From Eubacteriales bacterium (GTDB lineage: Bacteria; Bacillota; Clostridia; Lachnospirales; Lachnospiraceae): DNA of 37,835 nt. This document shows positions 1 to 8,624 of the stretch, one piece after another. The stretch's first letter is position 1. Each line of letters begins with the position of its first letter. Position numbers and translations under genes: made by a program. The DNA lies in NCBI GenBank assembly GCA_030526715.1, contig JAUNCG010000020.1:1-37835 (forward strand). The letters run 5' to 3'. A model generated the notes under the pieces. That model worked only from the letters and a program-made list of their open reading frames with translations, was not told the origin of the DNA and did no database searches.

Positions 1-30
1 CACTAAAATAATATTTGTGAATTTTGACAC

Positions 31-59
31 TGGACATTTGACAGATTTCGAGGTATAAT
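31..59 (+). promoter_or_regulatory. Candidate sigma-A promoter of the envelope cluster
   Basis: A TGGACA -35 box (31-36) is followed after exactly 17 bases by a perfect TATAAT -10 box (54-59). Transcription would start near 66, about 70 bases before the kinase start. Two further TTGACA copies (24-29 and 38-43) flank the -35 but give spacers of 24 and 10 bases, so they do not pair well with this -10. Confidence 0.65.
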
Positions 60-135
60 TCATCTATCTTAAATTCTACCGGCGTTCGCCGACGATTCCA
101 TGAAATAGGAATGAAGATAATTTATAACGAGGGGA

Positions 136-1755
136 GTGGTGTCTCTGAAGGAGGGGACATGGCTTGGCGGGCGTTACCGTATTTTACGACCGCTTGGCAG
201 CGGGAGTGAGGGGAGCGTTTATCTCGCGATACAGGAGAATATTTACCGGTTTTATGCGGTGAAGGAGATGGCGAAGGATGGAGCGTGCTTTACTGCGCGC
301 AGTCTGGAGATCTGGAAGCGGCTGGTACATCCGGGACTTGCGCAGGTGATCGATGTACTGGAGAATGAGGAGTTTGTATTTCTGGTGATGGATTACATTG
401 AAGGAAAGAATCTGAGAACGCTACTGGAGGAGCGTCGGCTTCCGGGAGAACGGACAGTGCTTTTCTGGGGGCTGCAGATTTGCGATACGCTGGCATATCT
501 GCACGGACAGCAGCCTCCGATCATCTTCGGAGATATGAAGCCGGAAAATTTGATTTTGTGCGGCAGACGAATCATTCTGGTAGATCCCGGCTCTGCCATA
601 ATGAGAAACGGTGGACAGAAGGTGACCGGGACGGCCGGTTATTTTCCGCCGTGGAAGGAGGAGGCGGATGAAGAATGCGATATCTATGCGCTGGGGAGAA
701 CCATGGAGGAGCTGCTGGGCGGTTTCGGGGTATCCGCGGGAAAAACGGGAGATAAGACGAACCGGGTACATCAGACAGAGCAGGCGGCTTCGGTCGGAAC
801 CGGAGAGATCATAAGAAAATGCCTGAGCAGGGAGGAGCCGCGCTTTCGGAGGATTGCGGAATGTCAGAGAACGATCCGACGACAGATGAGAAGACGCAGA
901 CGGCTGCTGATCTCGTTTGTATTGGCGATATGTGCTATGGCAGCGGCCGCCGGAATCGTGGTGGTAGAAGAACTGCGGCAGGATCGGATGACGACGTATG
1001 AGCAGATGCTTTACGCTGCCCGGGAGATGAGTGGAAGAGAAAAAACGGAACTGCTGACGGAGGCTGTAAAGCTGCAGCCGCAGCAGGCAGAGGGATATCT
1101 TAAGCTCCTTGAGGAATATGTAAGCGACGGGCGGTGGACGGAGAATGAGGCAAACCGTATGGAAGCAATGCTCCGGGAGGAGTGGAGAAATTCCGGGCTC
1201 AGCTGTGAGCAGTATCTTCAAAAAAATTCAGAGAAATACGCAGAACTGGCTTATGAATTGGGAATTGCGTATTGGTATTTTTACGTGGGAAACGGCGGGG
1301 AGAAGCTGGCAGTTCCATGGTTTCAAAAGGTGCTGGAGTATTCGAAGGAGGGAGAGGCAGAGGCCCGGGCGGCTCGCAGCAGGATCTATCGGGAGATTGG
1401 AAGCTATCGGGCGCAGCTGATGCAGGGAAGTCAGACAGGCGAGGCAGTTTCGTTCGATATCTATTGGCAGGATCTGTGTGCATTGCTGGAATCAGAGGCG
1501 GTGAAGACGGAAAATGCAGTGACTACACTGGCATTTTTGCGGGAGATGATATCGCAGCTGACCTATTATACACTGGAATTTCGATATGCGGGAGTTGGCA
1601 GGGAACAGATGGCGGGGGTGAGAGATGAAATTCTTCAAAAGGCGGAGGCTATGGAGGAGCAGAATGCAGTGATCCGAAGGCAGAAGGAGGAGATCGCAAA
1701 GCTGCGGGTCTTGCTGGATGAAGCTATGGAGAGAACGTATGAAAGGGGCGAATAG
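136..1755 (+). CDS. Membrane-anchored serine/threonine protein kinase-like protein
   Basis: The N-terminal half is a Hanks-type kinase fold: glycine loop GSGSEGSV (residues 21-28), VK lysine (K43), catalytic loop FGDMKPEN (D133, K135, N138), a DPG triplet where DFG is expected (150-152), GTAGYFPP in the activation segment and DIYALG in the C-lobe. An Arg-rich stretch and one membrane helix (about 256-278) follow, then a helical, TPR-like C-terminal part of about 260 residues, probably outside the cell. The HRD motif reads FGD and DFG reads DPG, so activity may be altered, although K43, D133, N138 and D150 are all present. Two GTG codons (136 and 139) could start it; both lie close to the AGGGG site at 130-134. 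It is the first gene of an envelope cluster, and its stop lies one base before the next start. Confidence 0.82.
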   Translation: MVSLKEGTWLGGRYRILRPLGSGSEGSVYLAIQENIYRFYAVKEMAKDGACFTARSLEIWKRLVHPGLAQVIDVLENEEFVFLVMDYIEGKNLRTLLEERRLPGERTVLFWGLQICDTLAYLHGQQPPIIFGDMKPENLILCGRRIILVDPGSAIMRNGGQKVTGTAGYFPPWKEEADEECDIYALGRTMEELLGGFGVSAGKTGDKTNRVHQTEQAASVGTGEIIRKCLSREEPRFRRIAECQRTIRRQMRRRRRLLISFVLAICAMAAAAGIVVVEELRQDRMTTYEQMLYAAREMSGREKTELLTEAVKLQPQQAEGYLKLLEEYVSDGRWTENEANRMEAMLREEWRNSGLSCEQYLQKNSEKYAELAYELGIAYWYFYVGNGGEKLAVPWFQKVLEYSKEGEAEARAARSRIYREIGSYRAQLMQGSQTGEAVSFDIYWQDLCALLESEAVKTENAVTTLAFLREMISQLTYYTLEFRYAGVGREQMAGVRDEILQKAEAMEEQNAVIRRQKEEIAKLRVLLDEAMERTYERGE

Positions 1756-1756
1756 A

Positions 1757-4339
1757 ATGAAGGTAGCAGAGGCGCTGGTGATTTTATTGATCTGGTTTGC
1801 TTTGCAGAGCGGTAAGGCAGAGGCAGCAGGGGAAGATCTGTGGGAGATAAATGAGCAGGAAATGTGGAATATAGAGGTTGAGAAAGAAGAAACGACGGAT
1901 CATGAAGCGGAATATGAGGAGGAATCAGGAACAGGAGATGTGCCGGAGCAGATCGTATTACGGGAAATCGTACCGGATTATGAGGAGGGGTGTAAGGTCT
2001 ACGACGGAACGACACTGGTGACATTGCGTGCGGTGGAGCCTGACTTGCCTGAGGGAATTGCGCTTCAGCTTTATGGAGAAACGCAGAGCCCGGATGTGGG
2101 CGAATGGCAGGTGGAGCTGCATGCAGAGCTGTACGGAGAAAACTGCGAAGCCTACGAGCTGGTGACGGAGACGGCGGAGCCGATCATGGTTCGGGTGCTG
2201 CCGCGACCGTTGACGGTGGTCGTGGAGGATGCGGTAAAGACCTATTTCACAGAGAATACTATGGAGGAGATTCATTTTACGGGAGATCGTACCAATCCCG
2301 TCCATGTATCCGGATTTGTGAAGGATGGGATGGCGACGCAGGAGATGCCGGAAGGTTTTATTCTGCCAAGGGTAAGGATCGATGAGCAGGTGCTATCTCA
2401 GGCCAGTCCTATGTATGCAGGCGGTGAGCCAAGGAACTACGAAGGCGCATTGACAGTACGTGCGGTGGATGGGAGTATGACAGGAAATCCTACGGCTAAT
2501 TATTGCTTTTTGACGGAGGAGCCTTCGGAATATTATCATCCGGGAAGTGTCACACTGCTGGCTCCGCAGCCGGAGGCGGGTCTGGATTATACGGTACATG
2601 GGATGCCGGAAGGGGCTGTGTATACAAACAATGAGGGGGAACGATGGGTGGCGCCCGGGGCTGCGCTGTGTGTGGAACCAACGCCGGATACGGGCTTTAA
2701 CGAGATATTTGTCTCAGATCCGCTGAAGGAGTCAGGTGAGATAAGGTTTGCGCTGCGAAGATTTTCAGATCAGAAGGAGCTGCTGGCAGAATCGGAGCTT
2801 CTGAGTCTGGGCTATCGGGTGGATGAGCGCGGACCGCAGGGCAATCTGTATATAGAGGATTCGGATAGCTTCACGGGAGACATGATCTGCACGACACAGT
2901 CCCGCCGGATAACGCTGGAAAATGTGACAGATCGTGAGAGTGGTCTGAGATCGGTGGCTATGCTGATAGATCGTGGCGCAGCTCAGACCTTAGAGAGCAT
3001 CAGACGCGCGGAGGCGGGTTGGCAGGAGACAACGCAGATTTCTCTGAATGAGGAGGGAAGCTATCGTGTCTATGCGAGGATGGAAGATATGGTGGGAAAT
3101 GTGAGCTATCTGTCCGGACCGCTGATCGTGATCGATCGGACAGCGCCGCAGCTTACGATTCGCGGACTGGAGGATGGGAGCGCGAACCGGGGATCGATCA
3201 GCCCACGGATCACCTGTCTGGATGAACGATATCGGGAAGGCAGTCTGAAGGTGGAATTTGAGGGATACCAGACGGGAGTGCATGAGTTTTCGCAGTCAAG
3301 AGCTGCGATCAAGGAAGATGGTATGCACGGGGAGACGATCCGGATAGAAGATATCCCACAGGAAAAGCAGTGGGACGATCTGTATACGATGCGAGTGAGC
3401 GCAGAGGATCTGTCCGGGAACTGCGTAAAACGGGAGCTGGTATTTTCTGTGAACCGCTTCGGCTCTGTCTATGCGGTGGAGGCGGATACGGCGAAGAATC
3501 TGGACAGGTTTTATCTTACACAGCCGGAAAAGCTGATCGTGCGGGAGGTAAATGTGGATCTGGTAACGGAGGCACAAATTCTGGTCAGCTGTGATGATGA
3601 GCTGTGTGTGCTGGAGCGGGACAAGGATTACCGGGTAGAGCAAAGCGGAAGCGCGCGGACTTGGAAGGAGTATCGGTACATCATAGAAGAAAGTAATTTT
3701 ACCAAGGAGGGCTTCTATCGTGTTCAGATTCTGTCAAAGGATCGCGCAAAGAACCATATGGACAACCGACTGAGGAGCCTGAATCTGGAATTTGCCGTGG
3801 ATCGCACGGCGCCCTCCGTGTGGATACGGGGAGTGAAGGACGCAGAGAGCTATCGGGGAAGCCATAAGGAGATCGAGATCGGCTGCAGAGATAATCTATT
3901 GGCAGCGCAGCTGGTCATACGCAGAGACGGGGAGATCATAACGCAAAGCGAGCCGCAGGAGCATACGCCGATGGAGCGGACGCAGAGACTACAGCTGACC
4001 GGAACGGAGGACTGGCAGACATTAGAGGTCTATGCGGTGGATGGCGCGGGCAATCAGTCTGAAAAAGAAACAGTGCGTTTTTATCTGGGAGAGAAGGAGG
4101 CGCCTGCCCTGAAACAGCAGGCTCCTACGACATTTAACGGAGGTACAGTGACCGCAAAAAGCGAGAATGACGGCGCTAAGAGGACGGTAAAGCACCGTAG
4201 AGAGGAGAAGACGACAACGGTTGACAAAATGCATCAAAGGATCGGAGTTTTCTTTGTTTTAGGCGGGATTTTTTGCCTTGGATTCGCAGTTTTCTCCCTG
4301 AAATCAGCATTTTTCCAGAAGAATCTGGGGGCAAAATAA
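1757..4339 (+). CDS. Large exported surface protein with YDG and Ig-like domains, C-terminal membrane anchor
   Basis: The protein is 860 residues. I chose the ATG at 1757 because it directly follows the kinase stop, has AAAGGGG about six bases upstream and begins a clean signal peptide (hydrophobic 4-17, cleavage probably near AEA-AG). An acidic stretch comes next, then a YDG-type module around VYDGTT (81-86) with a PLTVVVED strand typical of such repeats. Several Ig-like beta modules follow, two marked by DRTAP segments. A Lys/Arg-rich region and a membrane helix (about 829-848) end the protein, so it is likely tethered outside the cell by its C-terminus. No LPXTG motif and no enzyme motif is seen. 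Its place just after a receptor-like kinase suggests a partner in surface sensing or wall binding; that is inference. Confidence 0.75.
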   Translation: MKVAEALVILLIWFALQSGKAEAAGEDLWEINEQEMWNIEVEKEETTDHEAEYEEESGTGDVPEQIVLREIVPDYEEGCKVYDGTTLVTLRAVEPDLPEGIALQLYGETQSPDVGEWQVELHAELYGENCEAYELVTETAEPIMVRVLPRPLTVVVEDAVKTYFTENTMEEIHFTGDRTNPVHVSGFVKDGMATQEMPEGFILPRVRIDEQVLSQASPMYAGGEPRNYEGALTVRAVDGSMTGNPTANYCFLTEEPSEYYHPGSVTLLAPQPEAGLDYTVHGMPEGAVYTNNEGERWVAPGAALCVEPTPDTGFNEIFVSDPLKESGEIRFALRRFSDQKELLAESELLSLGYRVDERGPQGNLYIEDSDSFTGDMICTTQSRRITLENVTDRESGLRSVAMLIDRGAAQTLESIRRAEAGWQETTQISLNEEGSYRVYARMEDMVGNVSYLSGPLIVIDRTAPQLTIRGLEDGSANRGSISPRITCLDERYREGSLKVEFEGYQTGVHEFSQSRAAIKEDGMHGETIRIEDIPQEKQWDDLYTMRVSAEDLSGNCVKRELVFSVNRFGSVYAVEADTAKNLDRFYLTQPEKLIVREVNVDLVTEAQILVSCDDELCVLERDKDYRVEQSGSARTWKEYRYIIEESNFTKEGFYRVQILSKDRAKNHMDNRLRSLNLEFAVDRTAPSVWIRGVKDAESYRGSHKEIEIGCRDNLLAAQLVIRRDGEIITQSEPQEHTPMERTQRLQLTGTEDWQTLEVYAVDGAGNQSEKETVRFYLGEKEAPALKQQAPTTFNGGTVTAKSENDGAKRTVKHRREEKTTTVDKMHQRIGVFFVLGGIFCLGFAVFSLKSAFFQKNLGAK

Positions 4340-4388
4340 TAGACAATTTGACAGGGGTGTGTTATTATCTTCATCAGAGGTGAGGAAA

Positions 4389-5309
4389 ATGGCTGATAAG
4401 AGGAAAACTTTATCAATTTTAGGAGTGGTCGGCGCCACCGTGATTGCGGCGGGAGGAAGTGCATTTCTTACAAACACAGCGCTTTCCCTGATGGATAATT
4501 CCATAGCGACCGTCCGCGAGACAGAAGGACTCAGTGAAAAGGAAACTGAGCTGCCGATCACTGTCGAGACGTTTGCAAAGACAAACGATTCATTTACGAT
4601 CAAGAAAAAGACAGCAGCAACAGGAAATAAGACGACCGCACAGACAGAGCGTTCCGAGAATGGTGAGAATACACAGGACGTCGGATCATCAGAGAACGGA
4701 GGCGTTGCCGTGGGTGAAGGCACGACTTCTTATGATGGGAATGGTCAAGCCGGTACAGCAGGTACTTCGGCAGAAGGCGGCAGCACAGGTGGAAGTGCGG
4801 CGACCAGAAACACCTATATTGAGCCGGAAGGCTATCATGTGGATGCGGAAGGTACGACATATTACGCGGATGGCAACGGTAATCTGTATTATCCGAACGG
4901 CAATGGCGGCTATTACTGGGCGGCAGGTCCGGGAGCGAAGCCGGAGAATGCAGTGATTCCGGAAAATACGTCCTCGAACCGCGGAAGCTCCGGAGGCAAC
5001 GGCTCCGGATCGAACAGCAGCGCATGGGACGACAGCTATATGATGTACGATATTGACAGTCGTTATATTTCTGCGAGTGAGCTGAGCGGATGGGGATCTG
5101 AGGATCTGGCGAAGCTGCGTAATGAGATCTTTGCGCGTCACGGAAGAATTTTTACAAAGCAGAAGTGGATCGATTATTTTGCACAGAAGACATGGTACGT
5201 ACCGACTTATGATGCAAGCTATTTTGACAGCAACATGAGCAGCTTCCTGAGTGATGTTGAGTGGGCGAACCTTAACGTGATTCTGAAGGTTGAGGACCAG
5301 AGAGGTTAA
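4389..5309 (+). CDS. Membrane-anchored YARHG-domain protein
   Basis: The start at 4389 is set by AGGTGAGG a few bases upstream; an earlier in-frame ATG lacks a good site. The 306-residue product has an N-terminal membrane helix (about 8-27), a long Ser/Thr/Gly/Asn-rich linker with a Tyr-rich stretch, and a C-terminal YARHG domain whose signature reads RNEIFARHGR (about 244-253), followed by a WYVPTY strand and the usual closing helix. YARHG domains occur in extracytoplasmic proteins of many bacteria and are thought to act at the cell wall; their biochemical role is poorly known. It lies 49 bases after the surface protein and is probably in the same transcript. Confidence 0.8.
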   Translation: MADKRKTLSILGVVGATVIAAGGSAFLTNTALSLMDNSIATVRETEGLSEKETELPITVETFAKTNDSFTIKKKTAATGNKTTAQTERSENGENTQDVGSSENGGVAVGEGTTSYDGNGQAGTAGTSAEGGSTGGSAATRNTYIEPEGYHVDAEGTTYYADGNGNLYYPNGNGGYYWAAGPGAKPENAVIPENTSSNRGSSGGNGSGSNSSAWDDSYMMYDIDSRYISASELSGWGSEDLAKLRNEIFARHGRIFTKQKWIDYFAQKTWYVPTYDASYFDSNMSSFLSDVEWANLNVILKVEDQRG

Positions 5310-5322
5310 GGAGGTACGGAAA

Positions 5323-6402
5323 ATGGAAAATAATCAGCAGTATAAATGGAGACAGCGCAAGAAGCGGAATCATTTTATTACCGTCTGGATCATTCTGGTG
5401 ATCCTGCTGGGCGTGGCAGGTACTTTTGTATATGAAGGAACCAGAGAGATGAATCCGCTGACAGTGGCTGAAAAGTATTTTAAGCAGGAAGTAGGCGTCT
5501 CAGACTTCACGGTGGTGACCGGGGAGCGTTCTCTGAATGCGGATAATCAGTTCGTTCAGGAGTACACCTTTACCTATACGGCAGACGGTCAGGAGAAGAG
5601 TGAGACAGTGTCTATGACACAGCAGAATGATAAGAAGTACGGTCTGTTCAACAGATGGGGTATGAGTAGTACCAGAGGCGCACAGATGGATCTGGAGCTG
5701 ATTGCACCCGCGTCCTCTCAGGTGCTGATCAACGGTGTTGCACCGGACGCTTCCAGTATCAAGACAGATGAGACACTTTCTCCGGGCGCGGTGTGCTATC
5801 AGCTGACCGGTGTAGATATTTCAGATAACAAGCTGCAGATCAATGGACTTCCCTTTGATTCCTATGAGGGGACTCTGGACGGATCCAGTTCTGTAGTGGA
5901 TATCCGTGATCGGCTTGTGGTGGGCGAGAATGCGCAGACACAGATGCTGGAGATCGGAAAGAGTATGATCCATGAGCTGTTCACTGCAGTGGTGGATCAG
6001 ACGGGCTCTGAGAAGCTCGGTGACCTGTTTGCCAAAGCGGCGAATAAGGATAATCTGTACAAGGCAATTGAGCGGAATCTGTATCAGGATGGCGAGCTCA
6101 AGGTAGAGAGTCTGACCTTTGAGGGATTCAAGCCGGAATTCGGTGAGGTGTATTATCCGGGGAATTCCGAGGAGAGCTATATCGGTATGGAGATGAAGCT
6201 GAGCTACACCTGCAAGTATGAGCTGGCGGGCAGTGAGGAATCAGAATCCGAGACTGAGGCAGCGGAGACAGAGAGTGAGTCTGAGACAGAGGCAAAGAAG
6301 AGCTCTGCTGAGAAATCCGCAGGCAAGACGGCGACCTTTTATTTTGAGTATCGTGATGGCAACTGCACGGTAAGAACCATTGAGGTTCCGAATGCGCTCT
6401 AA
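5323..6402 (+). CDS. Single-pass membrane protein of unknown function with acidic Ser/Glu linker
   Basis: I do not recognise a family. The ATG at 5323 follows AAGGAGG with good spacing. The protein has 359 residues: a basic N-terminus (KWRQRKKRN), one membrane helix (about 20-37) and then a long soluble part that would lie outside the cell. Near the C-terminus a Glu/Ser/Thr-rich spacer (ESESETEAAETESESETEA, coded around 6238-6294) separates the main domain from a short terminal strand (TFYFEYRDGNCTVRTIEV). The same kind of linker appears in the next protein. The gene starts 14 bases after the YARHG gene ends and 14 bases before the amidase gene begins, so the three are almost certainly co-transcribed. 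Confidence 0.7.
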   Translation: MENNQQYKWRQRKKRNHFITVWIILVILLGVAGTFVYEGTREMNPLTVAEKYFKQEVGVSDFTVVTGERSLNADNQFVQEYTFTYTADGQEKSETVSMTQQNDKKYGLFNRWGMSSTRGAQMDLELIAPASSQVLINGVAPDASSIKTDETLSPGAVCYQLTGVDISDNKLQINGLPFDSYEGTLDGSSSVVDIRDRLVVGENAQTQMLEIGKSMIHELFTAVVDQTGSEKLGDLFAKAANKDNLYKAIERNLYQDGELKVESLTFEGFKPEFGEVYYPGNSEESYIGMEMKLSYTCKYELAGSEESESETEAAETESESETEAKKSSAEKSAGKTATFYFEYRDGNCTVRTIEVPNAL

Positions 6403-6415
6403 AAGAGGTGACACT

Positions 6416-7333
6416 ATGAGAAGAATGTTCAGATACGCGGCATTGGTATTGATGCTGACGTTGACAGCGTCACAGGTCTGCAGCGTGCAGGCCACTCTGA
6501 CAGAGGAAGAGCAGGAAGCCTATCGCAGAAAGAAAGAGGAGAAGGCAGCGAGGGAGACGGAGACAGAAGCGGAGACGGAGTCTGAGAGTGAAGCCGACGA
6601 AGCTGCCGAGAAGGAACCGGAGACAGAGACAGAGTCGGCTTCGGAAAACGCTTCGCAAGAGAACACGGAGAAAGCGTCCGAGAAGGAAGCGGTATATATT
6701 GTGGCGATCGATCCGGGACATCAGGGTCCGGGACAGGATATGTCCGGCACGGAGCCTGTGGGTCCGGGTTCGGATGTGATGAAGGCGAGACTGGCTACCG
6801 GAACCAGCGGAGTAGTCTCCGGTCTGGATGAGTATGAGTTGAATCTGGAGGTCTCCCTGCAGCTTCGGGATGAACTGGAGGAGCGGGGCTATCAGGTGGT
6901 CATGACCCGGGAGGATCATGATATCGATATCAGCAATATCGGCCGCTGTGAGGTGGCAAATGATGCGGGAGCAGATATTTTGGTACGCATCCATGCCAAT
7001 GGCTCTGAGGATGGAAGCATCCGGGGAGCGCTGGCGACAGCGCCGTCACCGACGAATCCGTACATCGGATCCATGGCTGAAAAGTGTGTGAATCTGGCAG
7101 ATACGATTCTGGATGCTTACTGTGAAGAGACCGGTCTGGCAAATCGGGGCTTGTGGATCACAGATGATATGACCGGAATGAACTGGGCAAAGATGCCGGT
7201 GACGATTCTGGAAATGGGATTTATGACAAATGCGGAGGATGATGCCTATATGGCAGATGCAGATCACCAGAAGCTGATGGTAGAAGGCATCGCAGATGGC
7301 ATTGACGTGTATTTTGGGAGAACATCCGAATGA
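6416..7333 (+). CDS. Exported N-acetylmuramoyl-L-alanine amidase (Amidase_3 family)
   Basis: The enzyme cleaves the bond between MurNAc and the peptide stem of peptidoglycan. The ATG at 6416 has AGAGGTG upstream and opens a signal peptide (hydrophobic about 7-21, possible cleavage after VQA). Residues 47-92 form a Glu/Thr/Ser-rich linker. The catalytic domain starts at IVAIDPGHQG: zinc ligands are H102 (DPGH), E141 (YELN) and H193 (RIHANGS), and the catalytic Glu is E266 (ILEMGFMTN). The ligand set is complete, so the enzyme should be active. The last four bases overlap the CPBP protease start (ATGA). The signature matches the CwlD/LytC catalytic class, but there are no choline-binding, SPOR or LysM modules. 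Confidence 0.9.
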   Translation: MRRMFRYAALVLMLTLTASQVCSVQATLTEEEQEAYRRKKEEKAARETETEAETESESEADEAAEKEPETETESASENASQENTEKASEKEAVYIVAIDPGHQGPGQDMSGTEPVGPGSDVMKARLATGTSGVVSGLDEYELNLEVSLQLRDELEERGYQVVMTREDHDIDISNIGRCEVANDAGADILVRIHANGSEDGSIRGALATAPSPTNPYIGSMAEKCVNLADTILDAYCEETGLANRGLWITDDMTGMNWAKMPVTILEMGFMTNAEDDAYMADADHQKLMVEGIADGIDVYFGRTSE

Positions 7334-8028
7334 TAAAGAATAATTCAGGATATGGCATGGGAGCAGCGGAGGCGTCGGTGAGAGTACTCACACCGATGGC
7401 GATCCACTGGTGTATGTCATTTGTTCTGAAGAGTATAGTAGAGAATGTTAGGCTGCATGTAGATGCAGCCTTTCTGACAACATGGGCGGCAGTATTTACG
7501 CTGCCGATCCTGTGGAAGCTGTTCCGGCAGGATGAGAGAATGCGCAGGGTAGCGGACGGGATGGGAGTGATGTTTCCGAGAAGGACAAGTCCTCGTCCGG
7601 CTTTTGGATGGAAGGATGGACTGCGGATCTGTGTACTTGCGCTTATCTGTAATCTGGTTCTGACGATTCCCGTGAACCTGATTGCAGAGGCACTTCAACT
7701 GAATAATGCGGTTCAGGAAGGACTGTTTGCCGGCAATCTGTTTTTTCAGATCGTGGGGGTGGCGGTGATCGTGCCGATCATGGAAGAAGTATTGTTTCGG
7801 GGTCTTGTATATGAACGCCTAAAGGATTATAATAAGGAGTGGCTGTCTGCCCTGATTGCTGCGGCATTGTTTGCGGTGTATCATGAGAATGCGATCCAGA
7901 TTTTATTTGCATTTCCCATGGGCTGCATATTGATCGCGGTATATCGCAGATGGGGGACTCTGAGAGCGCCTGTGATATTTCATATAACGGTGAATCTGAG
8001 TTCTGTGCTGATGACTGCATGGAGGTGA
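7330..8028 (+). CDS. CPBP family intramembrane glutamic-type protease
   Basis: A 232-residue polytopic membrane protein carrying the CPBP (CaaX protease / bacteriocin-processing) motifs: EEVLFR (E152, E153, R157), FAVYHEN (H185) and FHITVN (H218). The first half contributes two or three hydrophobic segments (about 50-63, 99-118). Members include Rce1-type prenyl proteases and proteins for bacteriocin self-immunity or membrane-protein turnover; the substrate cannot be told here. The start overlaps the amidase stop by four bases, so translation is probably coupled. Lying between an exported amidase and a signal peptidase, it fits a role in envelope protein processing, which is inference. Confidence 0.85.
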   Translation: MIKNNSGYGMGAAEASVRVLTPMAIHWCMSFVLKSIVENVRLHVDAAFLTTWAAVFTLPILWKLFRQDERMRRVADGMGVMFPRRTSPRPAFGWKDGLRICVLALICNLVLTIPVNLIAEALQLNNAVQEGLFAGNLFFQIVGVAVIVPIMEEVLFRGLVYERLKDYNKEWLSALIAAALFAVYHENAIQILFAFPMGCILIAVYRRWGTLRAPVIFHITVNLSSVLMTAWR

Positions 8029-8074
8029 TTCGGCTGTCGGAGGCGTGATAATTTCGAATAAAAAGGAGAGACTG

Positions 8075-8608
8075 ATGAAAAAGGAGATTTTAAGCTGGAT
8101 AGGATGTTTTGCTATTGCGATCATTGCGGCATTGCTGATCGTGACATTTGTGGGTCAGCGTGTGGAGGTCGATGGTCATTCTATGGAGACGACACTGCAG
8201 GATCACGACAATCTGATCTGTGATAAGCTCAGTTATCGTTTTAAGGATCCGGAGCGGTTTGATGTTGTGGTGATCTATCCGTATGGTGATCAGGGAGATA
8301 AGAGTAAACGCTGGATCAAGCGTGTGATCGGCCTTCCGGGAGAAGAGGTACGTATCGATGAGCAGGGCAATATCTATATCAACGGTGAGATTCTGGAAGA
8401 GAATTACGGCAAAGAGATCATTGAAGATCCGGGACTGGCGATCGAGCCGATCCAGCTTGGAGAGGATGAATACTGGGTGATGGGAGATAACCGCAATCAC
8501 AGCAGCGACAGCCGCGTGATCGGGCCGGTGAAGAGAAGAAACATTGTGGGAAAGACATTTGTCCGAATCTATCCTTTCAGCAAATTCGGACTGATCAAAC
8601 ATCAGTAA
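8075..8608 (+). CDS. lepB: Type I signal peptidase
   Basis: This membrane serine protease removes signal peptides from secreted proteins. The start at 8075 follows AAAGGAGAG; upstream in-frame codons have no site. The 177-residue protein has one N-terminal membrane helix (about 8-26), the Ser box VDGHSMETTL (catalytic S36), the Lys box RWIKRVIGLPGEEV (general base K82) and the late box GDNRNHSSDSR. Size and single anchor match Gram-positive SipS-type enzymes. It sits 46 bases after the CPBP protease and could process the exported products of the preceding cluster. Confidence 0.95.
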   Translation: MKKEILSWIGCFAIAIIAALLIVTFVGQRVEVDGHSMETTLQDHDNLICDKLSYRFKDPERFDVVVIYPYGDQGDKSKRWIKRVIGLPGEEVRIDEQGNIYINGEILEENYGKEIIEDPGLAIEPIQLGEDEYWVMGDNRNHSSDSRVIGPVKRRNIVGKTFVRIYPFSKFGLIKHQ

Positions 8609-8624
8609 GAAAAGGAGCGCTATT

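Noticed and set aside
80..91. CGGCGTTCGCCG hairpin in the leader of the kinase gene
   Set aside because: The stem is only 4-5 bp and no T-run follows. It could matter in the RNA but nothing supports a role.
4348..4368. TTGACA and TATTAT between the surface-protein and YARHG genes
   Set aside because: The two boxes are 9 bases apart, far too close for a promoter, and no -10 lies at 16-18 bases. Co-transcription from upstream is simpler.
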